Notes: generated by a model from the letters alone, not told the origin. A stretch of 64,000 nucleotides of DNA from Phycisphaerae bacterium (GCA_016794925.1 JAEUIW010000018.1:1-64000), one strand, 5' to 3'. Counted from the first letter of the stretch, positions 26,836-35,882 are shown. A program made the numbers and translations.

Positions 26836-27846
26836 ATGACCACGTCGCCGACGCGCCCGCCTTCCATGGCCCCCGCCGGGACCCCCGGCGCGCGCCAGCA
26901 GGGCAACGGCGCGCACCCCGCGGCCAAGCCGCTGCACGACCAGTGGTCCGAGGATCCCGGGGCCAAGCCCATCGTCTACGTCAACGGCCGGATGCTGCCC
27001 AAGCGCGAGGCCATGGTCAGCGTCTACGACCACGGCCTGCTCTACGGGGACGGCGTCTTCGAGGGCATCCGCATCTACCGCTCCAAGATCTTCAAGTGCG
27101 CCTCGCACATGGAGCGGCTCTACCGCTGCGCCGAGCAGATCCACCTGAAGATCCCGATCTCGGTCGACGAGATGGTCCGCGTGCAGCGCGACTGCATCGC
27201 CGCCAACGGCCTGACCGACGGGTACATCCGTCTCGTCGTGACACGCGGCTTCGGCACGCTCGGGCTGGACCCCCGCCGCTGCCCCGTGCCCGGCGTCATC
27301 TGCATCGCCGACCAGATCCGGCTGTACGCCGAGGACTTGTACAAGTCCGGCATGAGGGTGGTCGTCGCCAAGCGGCCCAAGACCCCCGTCGCGTGCCTCG
27401 ACCCCCGCGTCAAGAGCCTCAACTACCTGAACAACATCCTGGCCAAGTGCGAGGCCATCGACGCGGGCTGCGACGAGGCCATCATGCTCTCGACCGACGG
27501 CTACGTCACCGAGTGCACCGGCGACAACATCTTCGTCGTCAAGAACGGCCGCGTGTTCACCCCGCCCCCGGTCTGCGGCGCATCGGGCCTGCTCGAGGGC
27601 GTCACCCGCGCGTTCGTCATGCGGACCCTCTGCAAGGACTGCAATGTCCCCGTCGAGGAGCGGCTCATGCGGCTGGACGAGGTGCTCGGCGCCGATGAGG
27701 TGTTCCTCACCGGCACCGCCGCGGAGATCATCGCGGTCCATAGCGTGGGCGAGTGCCGCATTTCCAATGGCGAAGGACCGGTCACCGCCAGGCTGCGCAA
27801 CCGCTTCCGCCAGATTGTCACCAGCGACGCTATTCCCGAGGATTGA
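26836..27846 (+). CDS. ilvE: Branched-chain amino acid aminotransferase
   Basis: 336 residues. Fold-type IV PLP enzyme of the BCAT family, catalysing the last step of Val/Leu/Ile synthesis. Visible features: YVNGRMLPKREAMVSVYDHG and LYGDGVFEGIR at the N-terminus, the PLP-lysine segment DPRVKSLNYLNNILAK (Lys about 193), ECTGDNIFVV, and GVTRAFVMRT. A 35-residue disordered N-terminal extension rich in Pro and Gly precedes the fold. AGGAGG sits 5 bases before ATG 26836. A related D-amino-acid or 4-amino-4-deoxychorismate lyase cannot be fully excluded but the motifs fit IlvE best. Convergent with the kinase gene. Confidence 0.92.
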   Translation: MTTSPTRPPSMAPAGTPGARQQGNGAHPAAKPLHDQWSEDPGAKPIVYVNGRMLPKREAMVSVYDHGLLYGDGVFEGIRIYRSKIFKCASHMERLYRCAEQIHLKIPISVDEMVRVQRDCIAANGLTDGYIRLVVTRGFGTLGLDPRRCPVPGVICIADQIRLYAEDLYKSGMRVVVAKRPKTPVACLDPRVKSLNYLNNILAKCEAIDAGCDEAIMLSTDGYVTECTGDNIFVVKNGRVFTPPPVCGASGLLEGVTRAFVMRTLCKDCNVPVEERLMRLDEVLGADEVFLTGTAAEIIAVHSVGECRISNGEGPVTARLRNRFRQIVTSDAIPED

Positions 27847-27863
27847 GGCGGAACGCGGCCTGT

Positions 27864-30365
27864 TCACCCTGGCGGCGGGTCCTTGGCCCCGGCCGCGTCG
27901 GTTACAGGCCCCGCCTTGGCGCGCCAAGACTCGGCCTCTGCCGCGCGGCCCTGTAGACCGAACAGGTCGGACAGGTTCTTGGCCGTCAGGCGCGTGTACG
28001 GGTGGTCCGGGCCCAGGTTGTCCGCCAGCCGGGCGTGCGCGGCGAGCAGCAGCCGCTCCGCTTCGCCGGGGTTGGACACGGCGATCGTTCCCGCCAAACC
28101 GAGCTCGATCAGGCCCTTGATCCAGTGTCCGTCGGGCCAGGTCCGGTCGCAGACCTCCAGACCTTCGCGGAAGAGGGGTTCGGCATCGGCGTCGCGCTTC
28201 AGGTCGCTCAGTGCCGCGCCGAGGTTGTTGATCGCGAGCACCAGGGGCTCGCCGATGCCCTTGTCGCGGGCGCGCTGGCGATCGAGCAGGTCCCGGCAGA
28301 TCCCCACGGCCTCCTCGGCACGTCCGGCCCGCTGGAGCGCGGTGGCCTTGTTCTGCATCGACATCAGTGTGTCGGGGTGATCCGGCCCGAGCACGCGGAC
28401 GCGGGCCTCGATCACGGAATCGGACTCCGCCAACGCCTCGTCGAGCTTGCCGTTCTCGATCAGCACGCCGATGAGGTTGTTGCGGAATTGCAGGACCGAG
28501 GGATGATCCGGGTTCTGGCGCGCGAGCACCCCGCTCAGCGCCTCGCGGGCGTCGCCTTCGGCATCGGCCCAGCGGCCCTGCTGCACGCGCACGGTCATGC
28601 GGTTGGCGAGCGGGAAGTAGGTCTCGGGGTCGTCGGCCTTGAAGTGCGCGAGCCGCTTGCGGTAGTTCTCGGAGAAGATCCGCTCCGCCTCGTCGTACCG
28701 CCCCAGGTCGGACAGGGCGGACGCGATGTTGCACTCGACGCTGATCGTGAGCCGATCGTTGGGGCCCAGCACCCGAGCGAACACGTCCCCCGCTTCCCGG
28801 AACAGGGCCAGGGCATCCTCGGGTCGGTTGTCCTGCTGGAGGTGGTTCGCCAGCGCGTTCTTCGATTGAGCCGCCTCCACGCTCGCTTCGCCCAGCGCCG
28901 CCCGCCGCAGATCCAGCGCGGCGCGAAGGTGCGTCTCCGCTCGGGCATCGTCGCGGAGCTCGTGGTACGCCGTGCCCAGCGTGTCGTGCAGGCGGGCCCG
29001 GACCAGCGGGAACGCGGCATATTCCTTGTCGAGATTCGCCTCAGCCCGCTCCAGCACCTGCCGCACCGTGGGGTCGCGGCCCATCATCTCCGAAGGGTCG
29101 ATCGAAGCGAACATCTTGTCCTGAAACTTGACGACCGCCTCGGCGATGGCCCGCTTCTGGTCCGCCTCCGCGCGGGCCGCGCGGGCGTCGTCGCGCTCCC
29201 GTCGAGCCACGCGCGCCTGCTGCACCGCCAGCACCAGGCCGATCGCCAACGCGAGCATGGTGGCGCCGATGCCGCCGACCAGGGCCCGATTCCGCCGCGC
29301 GAACTTGCGCAGCTGGTACATCGTGCTCGCCGGGCGGGCCACGATCGGCTCGCTGGCGAGATACCGACGGATGTCCGCCGCGAGTTCGCCCGCCGAGGCG
29401 TACCGCCGCTCCTTCTCCTTCTCCAGCGCCTTGGCGATGATCGTCTCGACGTCGCCCCGCAGCGAGCGGTGCGTCGTGCTGAGCCGCTCCGGGTCCTGCT
29501 CGCGGATGATGCGCACGGCCTCGGTGATGGGGCGGCGTGACAGGTCGTAGGGGAGCCGGCCGGCCAGCAGCTCGTACCCGATCACGCCCAGCGCGTACAC
29601 GTCCGAGCGGGTGTCGAGCGCCGCCGGGTCCCCCGCGGCCTGCTCCGGGCTCATGTACGGCACGGTGCCGATCAGTTGCCCGATGTCGGTGCGGATGGTC
29701 GTCGTCCGGATGTCGCTGTCCGTCAGCCGCGCCACGCCGAAGTCCAGGATCTTCGGGTGCCCGGCCTCGTCAACCAGGATGTTGCCGGGCTTGAGGTCGC
29801 GATGGATGACGCCCCGCTGGTGGGCGTGCTCGACCGCGTCGGCGATGCGGGCCAGCAGGCCCAGGCGCTGGTCGTGCGTGAGCCGCGCGTCGATGACGTG
29901 GCGCGACAGCGGCACGCCCCGGATCAGCTCCATGGCGAAGTAGGGGATCGACGCCACGGCATGGCCGCCGGCCTCGACGTCGGTGATGACTCCCGCGTCG
30001 AACACCTGCGCGATGCCCGGGTGCTGCAGGCGGCCGAGCACCTCGGCCTCCTGCTCGAAACGCCGGATCAGTTCCCCTGACGCGAGGCCCGAGCGGATGA
30101 CCTTGAGCGCGACACGACGGTTGGGACGGTCCTGCTCCGCCTCATAGACGGCGCCCATCCCCCCCTCGCCCAGCAACCGGAGGATCCGGTAGGCGCCCAG
30201 CCGCGCCGGCAGCCGACCCGGCTGTCGGCCCATTGGGTGCGCCAAAATCGGGGTGGTCTCCCCTTCGGAAGCCGGCTGCCCGGTGGTGGAGCACTCGCGG
30301 ATCCGATCGTGCCGTTCCGACACCCGGGGGCTCCTGGGTTGACCATTCGCGGTGGCCGGCGGCAT
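27864..30365 (-). CDS. Membrane Ser/Thr protein kinase with C-terminal TPR domain
   Basis: 833 residues. Hanks-type kinase domain at about 58-320: Gly loop LGEGGMGAVYEAE, beta-3 Lys in VALKVI, catalytic loop HRDLKPGNIL (about 188), DFGVARL and the APE-like YMSPEQ. One transmembrane helix follows (about 364-384; GATMLALAIGLVLAV), a coiled-coil linker rich in Ala/Arg/Glu, and then about nine TPR-like units (about 430-820; HDTLGTAYHELRDDARAETHLRAAL). This architecture is common and multiplied in planctomycetes. All catalytic residues appear present. ATG 30365 has no clear Shine-Dalgarno; a later in-frame ATG (30233) directly before the kinase domain is possible. Divergent from the DUF1579 gene. 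Confidence 0.92.
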   Translation of the reverse strand: MPPATANGQPRSPRVSERHDRIRECSTTGQPASEGETTPILAHPMGRQPGRLPARLGAYRILRLLGEGGMGAVYEAEQDRPNRRVALKVIRSGLASGELIRRFEQEAEVLGRLQHPGIAQVFDAGVITDVEAGGHAVASIPYFAMELIRGVPLSRHVIDARLTHDQRLGLLARIADAVEHAHQRGVIHRDLKPGNILVDEAGHPKILDFGVARLTDSDIRTTTIRTDIGQLIGTVPYMSPEQAAGDPAALDTRSDVYALGVIGYELLAGRLPYDLSRRPITEAVRIIREQDPERLSTTHRSLRGDVETIIAKALEKEKERRYASAGELAADIRRYLASEPIVARPASTMYQLRKFARRNRALVGGIGATMLALAIGLVLAVQQARVARRERDDARAARAEADQKRAIAEAVVKFQDKMFASIDPSEMMGRDPTVRQVLERAEANLDKEYAAFPLVRARLHDTLGTAYHELRDDARAETHLRAALDLRRAALGEASVEAAQSKNALANHLQQDNRPEDALALFREAGDVFARVLGPNDRLTISVECNIASALSDLGRYDEAERIFSENYRKRLAHFKADDPETYFPLANRMTVRVQQGRWADAEGDAREALSGVLARQNPDHPSVLQFRNNLIGVLIENGKLDEALAESDSVIEARVRVLGPDHPDTLMSMQNKATALQRAGRAEEAVGICRDLLDRQRARDKGIGEPLVLAINNLGAALSDLKRDADAEPLFREGLEVCDRTWPDGHWIKGLIELGLAGTIAVSNPGEAERLLLAAHARLADNLGPDHPYTRLTAKNLSDLFGLQGRAAEAESWRAKAGPVTDAAGAKDPPPG

Positions 30366-30521
30366 GGCCGAGCCGGCGGCGACCCCCGGAGCCTAACAGG
30401 TATCCCCGGGATTTCCACCACTTGCGGCGGGGCCTCGACCGAAATGAAAATGAGGCTCTCTATTCCAAAGCCCGCGGCGAACCACCGGCCCCCATACACC
30501 CGACCCAATCAGGAGATCATC

Positions 30522-31151
30522 ATGACGCCGATCCGTTCCCTCGTTTTGACCGCCGTGGCCTCCGCCGCGGGATTCGTCGCCGCGTATTCGACGGGGACTC
30601 CGCAGCCCGCCGATCCGCCCGCGGCGGCCGGTGGGCCGGACATGCAGAAGGCGATGGAGGCATGGCAGGCGACCATGATGCCGGGCAAGGCGCACGAGGG
30701 CCTGAAGAACTGGGTCGGCAAGTGGAACACGGTCATGAAGACCTACATGGGCGGGCCGGGCGCACCCCCGACCGAATCCAAGGGCGCGGCGACCTTCGAG
30801 ATGGTCCTCGGCGGCCGATTCGTGCTGCAGAAGACCGAGGGCACGATGATGGGGATGCCCATGAACGGCTTGGGCCTCACCGGCTACGACAACGGCCGCA
30901 AGCTCTACACCGGAACGTGGTGCGACACGATGGGAACGGCCATCATGACCATGGCCGGGTCGATGTCGCAGGACGGCAAGGTCCTCACCATGTTCGGCCA
31001 GATGGACGAGCCCATGACCGGCGAGGTCGGCAAGACCGTGAAATTTGTCACGCGTCAGATCGACAAGGACAACTTCGTGTTCGAAGCCTGGGAAGTGCTG
31101 TACGGCAATGACTTCAAGGCCTTCGAGGTCGTCTACACGCGCGCGAAGTAG
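30522..31151 (+). CDS. DUF1579 family protein, exported
   Basis: 209 residues. A signal peptide-like N-terminus (MTPIRSLVLTAVASAAGFVAA) is followed by a linker and a domain of about 150 residues. Its features LKNWVGKWNTVMKTYMG, FEMVLGGRFVLQKTEG, LTGYDNGRKLYTGTWCDTMG and FVFEAWEV are typical of DUF1579, a lipocalin-like beta-barrel of unknown role. AGGAG lies 8 bases before ATG 30522. An in-frame ATG further upstream lacks a ribosome site. The gene ends in a strong bidirectional hairpin. Function unknown. Confidence 0.85.
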   Translation: MTPIRSLVLTAVASAAGFVAAYSTGTPQPADPPAAAGGPDMQKAMEAWQATMMPGKAHEGLKNWVGKWNTVMKTYMGGPGAPPTESKGAATFEMVLGGRFVLQKTEGTMMGMPMNGLGLTGYDNGRKLYTGTWCDTMGTAIMTMAGSMSQDGKVLTMFGQMDEPMTGEVGKTVKFVTRQIDKDNFVFEAWEVLYGNDFKAFEVVYTRAK

Positions 31152-31237
31152 CGGGGGAGCGTGGTCGGGCCGATGTTGCTCCGTGAGCCCGGTTCTCGTC
31201 GCGAAGGGCGGGAGTTGCCCGCACGTTGCTCAAAATG

Positions 31238-31270
31238 ACAACCCCCCCGCGGTCAACGCGGGGGGGTTGT
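31238..31270. terminator. Bidirectional hairpin terminator
   Basis: A perfect 14-bp stem (31238-31251 with 31257-31270; ACAACCCCCCCGCG) closes a 5-base loop, between the convergent genes ending at 31151 and 31301. The 3' tract is T-rich on both strands (TTGTTGTGGATT on plus, TTTTG on minus). The strength and position fit a shared terminator. Confidence 0.8.
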
Positions 31271-31300
31271 TGTGGATTCAAGGGAAATTCAGGATTCCGG

Positions 31301-32218
31301 TCAGGCGCGGCGGCGGCGAGACGCCAGCATGCCCATGCCGGCCAGGCCCGCGAACGCGGCGCTCGGCAGCGGAACGCCGCTGCTCGTCCGCTCGCCGAAC
31401 AACGACAGGCCGAACACCGTGTTGGTGCCGGTGCCGGTGTTGAACGAGAACAGCATCTGGCCCGTGCTGATATCAAACTTGTAGACGTTGGCGTTGTTGA
31501 AATCCGCGGTCCAGAACGAGGTCCCGTCCGGATCGACGTTCAACGCAAACGAGGAGTCCATCCCCGCGGTGTCGTACGTCTGGATGAGATTGCCGAGGGA
31601 ATCGAACCGTTCCACCTGACGCTCCGCCGCGACCAGCAGGCTGCCGTCGGCCAGCAGGCGCATGGCGTAGGACCGGCCCGTCGAGGTCGATGCGAAATTC
31701 GGCAGCGCCGAATCCGAGGCCAGGTCCCAGCGGCGGATCAGGCCGCCCTCATTACCGAAGAACATGGTGGTCTGGTCGCTGGCGAGGTCCATCCAATCGC
31801 TGTCGTACGCGCTGTACGTCTGCTCCAGCACGCCCGTGTTGCTGTATCGAGCGATGAACGATCCCGGTCCGCTCAGGAACACCTTCCCCGCAGCGTTGAA
31901 CAGGATGCACTCGGGTGTCTGTCCCGCGCCGGAGATGACGAGGTTTTGCGTGTGGGTGCCGCCCGGACCGTCGAATTTCGACACGCTGTTGCCGCCGAAA
32001 TTGGTGCCCCACAGGTTGCCGGTGCTGTCGAAGGCGGAGCCGGTGGTGTAGTAGCTCGCGCCGCCGTTGGACAGCACGTCCTTCAGCACGCCCGTGTTCG
32101 AATACACGCGATACTCACCGGCCGAGGTAGAGACCGCGATGTCTCCCTGGACCCAGGTGCTCGCGGATGCCGCGCCGGCGAGCGCCAGCAAGGCGAAGAT
32201 CGACACAGTTGTCCTCAT
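31301..32218 (-). CDS. Secreted beta-propeller-like protein with VPxP-CTERM sorting tail
   Basis: 305 residues. Signal peptide MRTTVSIFALLALAGAASAS. The body has recurrent strands of the form G-x-[IVL]-x-x-[YF]-[DS]-[ST]-x-G (YRVYSNTGVLKDVL, IARYSNTGVLEQTY, VERFDSLGNLIQTY), as expected for an NHL/SMP-30-like beta-propeller. The C-terminus VPLPSAAFAGLAGMGMLASR ends in RRRRA: a Val-Pro-x-Pro motif, hydrophobic stretch and Arg cluster, the layout of PEP-CTERM-type signals read by exosortases. AAGGAGA lies upstream of ATG 32218. Exported, transiently held by the tail and presumably processed. Binding target unknown. Divergent from another VPxP-tailed gene. Confidence 0.85.
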   Translation of the reverse strand: MRTTVSIFALLALAGAASASTWVQGDIAVSTSAGEYRVYSNTGVLKDVLSNGGASYYTTGSAFDSTGNLWGTNFGGNSVSKFDGPGGTHTQNLVISGAGQTPECILFNAAGKVFLSGPGSFIARYSNTGVLEQTYSAYDSDWMDLASDQTTMFFGNEGGLIRRWDLASDSALPNFASTSTGRSYAMRLLADGSLLVAAERQVERFDSLGNLIQTYDTAGMDSSFALNVDPDGTSFWTADFNNANVYKFDISTGQMLFSFNTGTGTNTVFGLSLFGERTSSGVPLPSAAFAGLAGMGMLASRRRRA

Positions 32219-32549
32219 TGCGCTTCTCCTTCTCGCAAATTTTGCCGCCCACATTGACACCCAAACACGGTGTCGCAAACGGCCATGTTTAAGGGGTGCA
32301 TTAAACAGCGGACCGCGGAACCGTGTCAAGATGCTGTCGTCTGAATTACCCAAATATTGGGGAAAAATAATTATAGGACTTTAACGGTTTTCTCCTTAAC
32401 TTCAGATCAAATCGCGCACCTCATGCAAGGTTCTCAGTGCGAGATGCAAGTCATCACGGCGAGCAAGGGTGCGAATCGCACCGGAATCGTCCAGAAGCCC
32501 GCAAATGCAGACCCCAAGAACGAACCCACACTCTTTACGGAGCCCGAAC
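32219..32549. promoter_or_regulatory. AT-rich divergent regulatory region between two VPxP-CTERM genes
   Basis: 331 bp, much poorer in GC than its flanks. It holds the palindrome CCCAA-ATA-TTGGG (32349-32361) and TTATAGGAC (32371-32379). The latter is identical over 9 bases to the outer arms of the inverted repeat at 4767-4818, and there too is followed by one base and TTAA. Both may be parts of promoters or operators serving the genes on either side. No -35/-10 pair of good quality was found. Confidence 0.4.
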
Positions 32550-33293
32550 ATGAACGCTCAGATCCGCAATTTCTCTTCAACCTCTCTGTCAACTCTCGCG
32601 CTGGCGGGTTTGGCAGCCGCGTGTCTGACCGGCGCCCTGAACGCCGAAACCATCGTCGTCCGCAGCGGGCAGGTCGGCGGCAATCCGGGCTTGGTCGGTC
32701 AGGCCGACGACATCGTGACCTACCTCCCGAACAACCCCCCGGGCGGCGCCATCAGCCCCAACCCCTTTACCGCGGCGGATTTCGCGGGCGCCGTCTCCGG
32801 TGCCGCGGCAACCGTCATCCAGCCGTACCCCGTGTGGGCATCGGGCCTGAGCGACACGCAGGCGCGCTGGATCAACTGGTCGATGGACGCCGCGGGCTAC
32901 GGCTCACCCGGCTCCGCGCTCTACGCGGTCCCGTTCTACGTGAACACCACCGGCATCACGCAAGCGACCATCTCGCTCGAGATCGCGGTGGACGATGGCT
33001 TCGGCGACTGGTTGTACGGCGGCGGCAACCCTGACGGCTTGTACGTGAACGGCAATTCGACGGGCTGCCAGGTCGGCAACTACAGCACGCCCAGCTTCTT
33101 CTTCGGAAACATCACGACCAGCGTGACCACCGGGCAGAACTACCTGTACTTCTACCAGCGCGATGCCGGCGTGCTGGTCTCGGGCCTGATCTTCTCGGCC
33201 ACCATCGACGTGCAGGGCATCCCGACGCCGCCCGCGGCGGGCATGGCGGGCGCGGGCATGATGGTCCTGGGCGTTCGCCGTCGCAGGCGCTGA
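32550..33293 (+). CDS. Secreted protein with VPxP-like CTERM sorting tail
   Basis: 247 residues. Signal peptide at 1-32 (SLSTLALAGLAAACLTGALNA). The mature part looks all-beta with aromatic-rich strands (YAVPFYVNTTGITQATISLE, then DDGFGDWLYGGGNPDGLYVN), resembling the lectin- or choice-of-anchor-like domains common in PEP-CTERM proteins. The tail is IPTPPAAGMAGAGMMVLG then VRRRRR, a variant with Ile-Pro-Thr-Pro and a short hydrophobic segment. GGAG precedes ATG 32550 by 7 bases. A strong hairpin follows the gene. Exported, probably sorted by an exosortase-type system; binding target unknown. Confidence 0.83.
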   Translation: MNAQIRNFSSTSLSTLALAGLAAACLTGALNAETIVVRSGQVGGNPGLVGQADDIVTYLPNNPPGGAISPNPFTAADFAGAVSGAAATVIQPYPVWASGLSDTQARWINWSMDAAGYGSPGSALYAVPFYVNTTGITQATISLEIAVDDGFGDWLYGGGNPDGLYVNGNSTGCQVGNYSTPSFFFGNITTSVTTGQNYLYFYQRDAGVLVSGLIFSATIDVQGIPTPPAAGMAGAGMMVLGVRRRRR

Positions 33294-33397
33294 GCCCGCG
33301 GCCGGTCCGTGGAGCCCGGGTGGAAGTCGCCGTCCACCCGTTCCGCGCGCCCGATCCGTTGAGTTCTCACCAGAGTCTCGTACCGACTGACACCACC

Positions 33398-33438
33398 AAC
33401 CCCCGCCCCGATTCTCCCGGGCGGGGGTTGTGTTTGTG
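33398..33438 (+). terminator. Intrinsic terminator
   Basis: AACCCCCGCCC (33398-33408) pairs perfectly with GGGCGGGGGTT (33419-33429) around a 10-base loop, followed by GTGTTTGTG. It lies 105 bp after the VPxP-tailed gene ending at 33293. Confidence 0.7.
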
Positions 33439-33590
33439 CTGGACCCGCTGCATGCGCACGAAACAACCACCGGGCCGCGGCCGCGCGTGATCCGGGCGCG
33501 TCGGCCGCGCACCCGCTCGGCGAGGTCGCGCGTCATTCGCCGTCCAAGCCCGCGAATGGCGACCGTCGCACGCTCATACCATGCGTCGGC

Positions 33591-34403
33591 ATGCTTGATC
33601 ACGCGCTCATCGCGGCCGTGGCCTTCGGGGCGTCGGCGCTCACGTTCGTGTCCGGTTTCGGCCTGGGGACCCTGCTGCTCCCCGCGTTCGCGGCGTTCGT
33701 TCCCCTCCCCGTCGCCATCGCCGCGACCGCCGTCGTTCACCTCGCCAACAACATGCTCAAGCTGGACCTGGTGTGGGGCCGCGGCTACGCGCCGACGGCG
33801 CGTCGGTTCATCCCGCCGGCGATCGCGGGCTCGGCGTTGGGCGCGCTCGCGCTGGGCGTGCTCGGAGCTGTCCCGCCGATCATGGTCTACGCGCTGGGCG
33901 CGAGCCGGCACGAGATCACCCCCGTGAAGCTCACGCTCGCGGCGGTGATCGCGATCTTCTCGCTCATGGAGCTGCTGCCGCGTTGGCGCGAGACGGCGTT
34001 CAACCCCGCGCTGGTCCCGCTGGGCGGTTTCCTATCGGGCTTCTTCGGCGGGCTGGCCGGGCACCAGGGCGCGCTGCGCTCGGCCTTCCTGCTGCGCCTG
34101 GGCCTGAGCAAGGAGGCCTTCGTCGCGATCGGCGTGCTCGCGAGCGTGGCGGTCGACGCGACCCGCCTCACGTTCTATGCGCTGGCGCCCGTTCTGGTCG
34201 CGGGGCCCTCGGTGATGCAACAGGCCCGGTCGATCCACCAAGAAGGGGCGTGGGGGCTGGTCGGGACCGGCGTCACCGCGTCGTTCCTGGGCACGTTGCT
34301 CGGGCGACGGCTGATGAAAAGCGCCTCGTTCGCCGGGATCCGGATCCTGGTCGGGGTTATGCTTCTGTTCTTTGCGTTTGCGGTCGCCGCCGGACTGGTG
34401 TAG
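33591..34403 (+). CDS. TauE/SafE-family membrane permease
   Basis: 270 residues with about eight hydrophobic segments in two halves. Each half has a small-residue-rich motif, GLGTLLLPAFAAFVPLPVAI in the first and LSGFFGGLAGHQGALRSAFL in the second, which is the inverted duplication expected for TauE/SafE (DUF81) transporters. Family members export sulfite, sulfoacetate or related anions, or are of unknown substrate; the substrate here cannot be read from sequence. Inner membrane. ATG 33591 has no clear Shine-Dalgarno sequence. It is followed at 67 bp by the PmtA-like methyltransferase gene; that pairing is not obviously functional. Confidence 0.85.
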   Translation: MLDHALIAAVAFGASALTFVSGFGLGTLLLPAFAAFVPLPVAIAATAVVHLANNMLKLDLVWGRGYAPTARRFIPPAIAGSALGALALGVLGAVPPIMVYALGASRHEITPVKLTLAAVIAIFSLMELLPRWRETAFNPALVPLGGFLSGFFGGLAGHQGALRSAFLLRLGLSKEAFVAIGVLASVAVDATRLTFYALAPVLVAGPSVMQQARSIHQEGAWGLVGTGVTASFLGTLLGRRLMKSASFAGIRILVGVMLLFFAFAVAAGLV

Positions 34404-34470
34404 CGTCCGGAATCGCAGGCCCGGCCCCGCGCGAAGTCGGTGCGGTGCTCTCCGGCACGAGGGAAGCTAC

Positions 34471-35130
34471 TTGAGAACCACCACCGCCAACACGCTCTCG
34501 CCGCCGCGCCCCGTTTCCGTGGAGGCCGCCCCCGCCCCGAAGCGCGAGCCCAAGGCCAAGGCGCTGCGGTTCTTCCGGGAGTTCGTTCGTACACCGACCT
34601 CGATGGGCGCGATCGCCCCCTCGGGCGAACCCCTCTGCCGCGCCATGGTGGACTGGATCGAATTCGACACGGCCCGATCGATCGTCGAGTACGGTCCGGG
34701 CACGGGCGTGGTGACCGACTTCATCCTCTCGCGCCTCCGCCCCGGCTCGGTGTTCTTCAGCATCGAGCGCAACCCCAAACTCGCGGCGGTGCTGCGCCGT
34801 CGTCACCCGGGGCTGAACCTGGTGGAGGACTCCGCCGCGAACATCAACACCATCTGCCGTCGGCACGGCGTGGACGGCGTGGACGCGGTGCTGTCGGGGC
34901 TCCCGTGGGCGTCGTTCCCTGAATCGCTCCAGGTGGAGATACTCGACGCGACGTTCCGCGCCATGAAGCCCCGGGCCCAGTTCGTCACCTTCGCCTATCA
35001 GCTCGGCATGCTCACCAAGGCGGGTCGCCGCTTCCGCAAGCTCATCTCGTCGCGCTTCAGCGAGGTGACCCCGAGCGACATCGTGTGGCGCAACCTGCCG
35101 CCCGCGTTCGTCTATCGCTGCCGGAAGTGA
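34471..35130 (+). CDS. PmtA-like SAM-dependent phospholipid N-methyltransferase
   Basis: 219 residues from a TTG start. A class I methyltransferase fold: the SAM-binding motif IVEYGPGTGVVTDFIL (about residues 70-85), then FFSIERNPKLAAVLRRRHPG and the post-motif GLPWASFPE. The N-terminal helix FFREFVRTPTSMGAIAPSG is characteristic of phospholipid N-methyltransferases that make phosphatidylcholine or methylated PE from phosphatidylethanolamine. rRNA adenine dimethylases share the fold but lack that N-terminus. TTG 34471 is preferred: GAGGG lies 7 bases before it. The earlier in-frame TTG at 34372 lies inside the preceding gene. Cytoplasmic, membrane-associated. Exact substrate inferred. Confidence 0.8.
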   Translation: MRTTTANTLSPPRPVSVEAAPAPKREPKAKALRFFREFVRTPTSMGAIAPSGEPLCRAMVDWIEFDTARSIVEYGPGTGVVTDFILSRLRPGSVFFSIERNPKLAAVLRRRHPGLNLVEDSAANINTICRRHGVDGVDAVLSGLPWASFPESLQVEILDATFRAMKPRAQFVTFAYQLGMLTKAGRRFRKLISSRFSEVTPSDIVWRNLPPAFVYRCRK

Positions 35131-35174
35131 ACGCGCCGGCGCCGCGGCGCCGGGCCGGCGCGGCGGCTCTCGCG

Positions 35175-35882
35175 CTACGCCAGATCGATCACCAACGCCT
35201 CCGCCGGCGCGTCCGCGGCCAGCTCGATCGTCGTCTCGTCCTCGACCATCGCGCCGTCGCCCGTTTGCAGCGTAACGCCGTTCACGCGCAGCGACCCTCG
35301 CGCGGCCTGGACCCACGCCCCGCGCCCGGGCGCGATCGCCAGGCGCGACGCGCCGCCCGTGGCGCCCGAGAAGCGTGCCGCGTGGATGCGTGCATCGGCG
35401 TGGATGCGCAGCGACCCGCCCTCGCCGTCGGGAGAGACCACCAGGCGGAGCGCGGCGTCGTCCGCGCGGTCATCCAGGAACGACCGTTGCTCGTACGACG
35501 GCTGGATTCCCTGCCGATCGGGCTGGATCCACAGTTGCAGAAAGTGCACGACCTCGGTCGCCGAGGGATTGAACTCGGAATGACGCACGCCGCGCCCGGC
35601 GCTCATGCGCTGCACGTCGCCGGGGCGGAGGTCCCCGCCCCCGCCGGATGAGTCGCGGTGGCGGAGCGTGCCCGAGAGGACGTACGAGACGATCTCCATG
35701 TCGCGGTGCGGATGCTCGCCAAAGCCCATCCCCGGCGCGACGCGGTCCTCGTTCAGCACGCGCAGCCCGCGGAACGCCATGTGCGCCGCGTCCCGGTACG
35801 CGCCGAAGGAGAAGGTGTGCGCCGTCACCAGCCAGCCATGGTCGAATCGACCGCGTTCATCGGACCGGCGAACTCGGATCAT
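35175..35882 (-). CDS. Pirin family protein
   Basis: 235 residues. Two-cupin pirin fold: the N-terminal cupin has the iron-site pattern NEDRVAPGMGFGEHPHRDMEIVSYVL (short parts: FGEHPHRDME) with the His-x-His and Glu ligands, then SGTLRHRDS and GRGVRHSEFN. The C-terminal cupin is more diverged. Bacterial pirins act variously as quercetinases or transcription cofactors; the role here is unknown. GGAGGG precedes ATG 35882 by 4 bases, which rules against the longer frame starting at 36023 that overlaps the next gene. Together with the following membrane protein and YceI genes it forms a minus-strand run. Confidence 0.93.
   Translation of the reverse strand: MIRVRRSDERGRFDHGWLVTAHTFSFGAYRDAAHMAFRGLRVLNEDRVAPGMGFGEHPHRDMEIVSYVLSGTLRHRDSSGGGGDLRPGDVQRMSAGRGVRHSEFNPSATEVVHFLQLWIQPDRQGIQPSYEQRSFLDDRADDAALRLVVSPDGEGGSLRIHADARIHAARFSGATGGASRLAIAPGRGAWVQAARGSLRVNGVTLQTGDGAMVEDETTIELAADAPAEALVIDLA

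Noticed and set aside
24390-26972. Upstream part of the minus-strand frame that ends at 23844
   Set aside because: Only its final 181 codons form a lipoprotein; the rest is antisense to pheT and is low-complexity.
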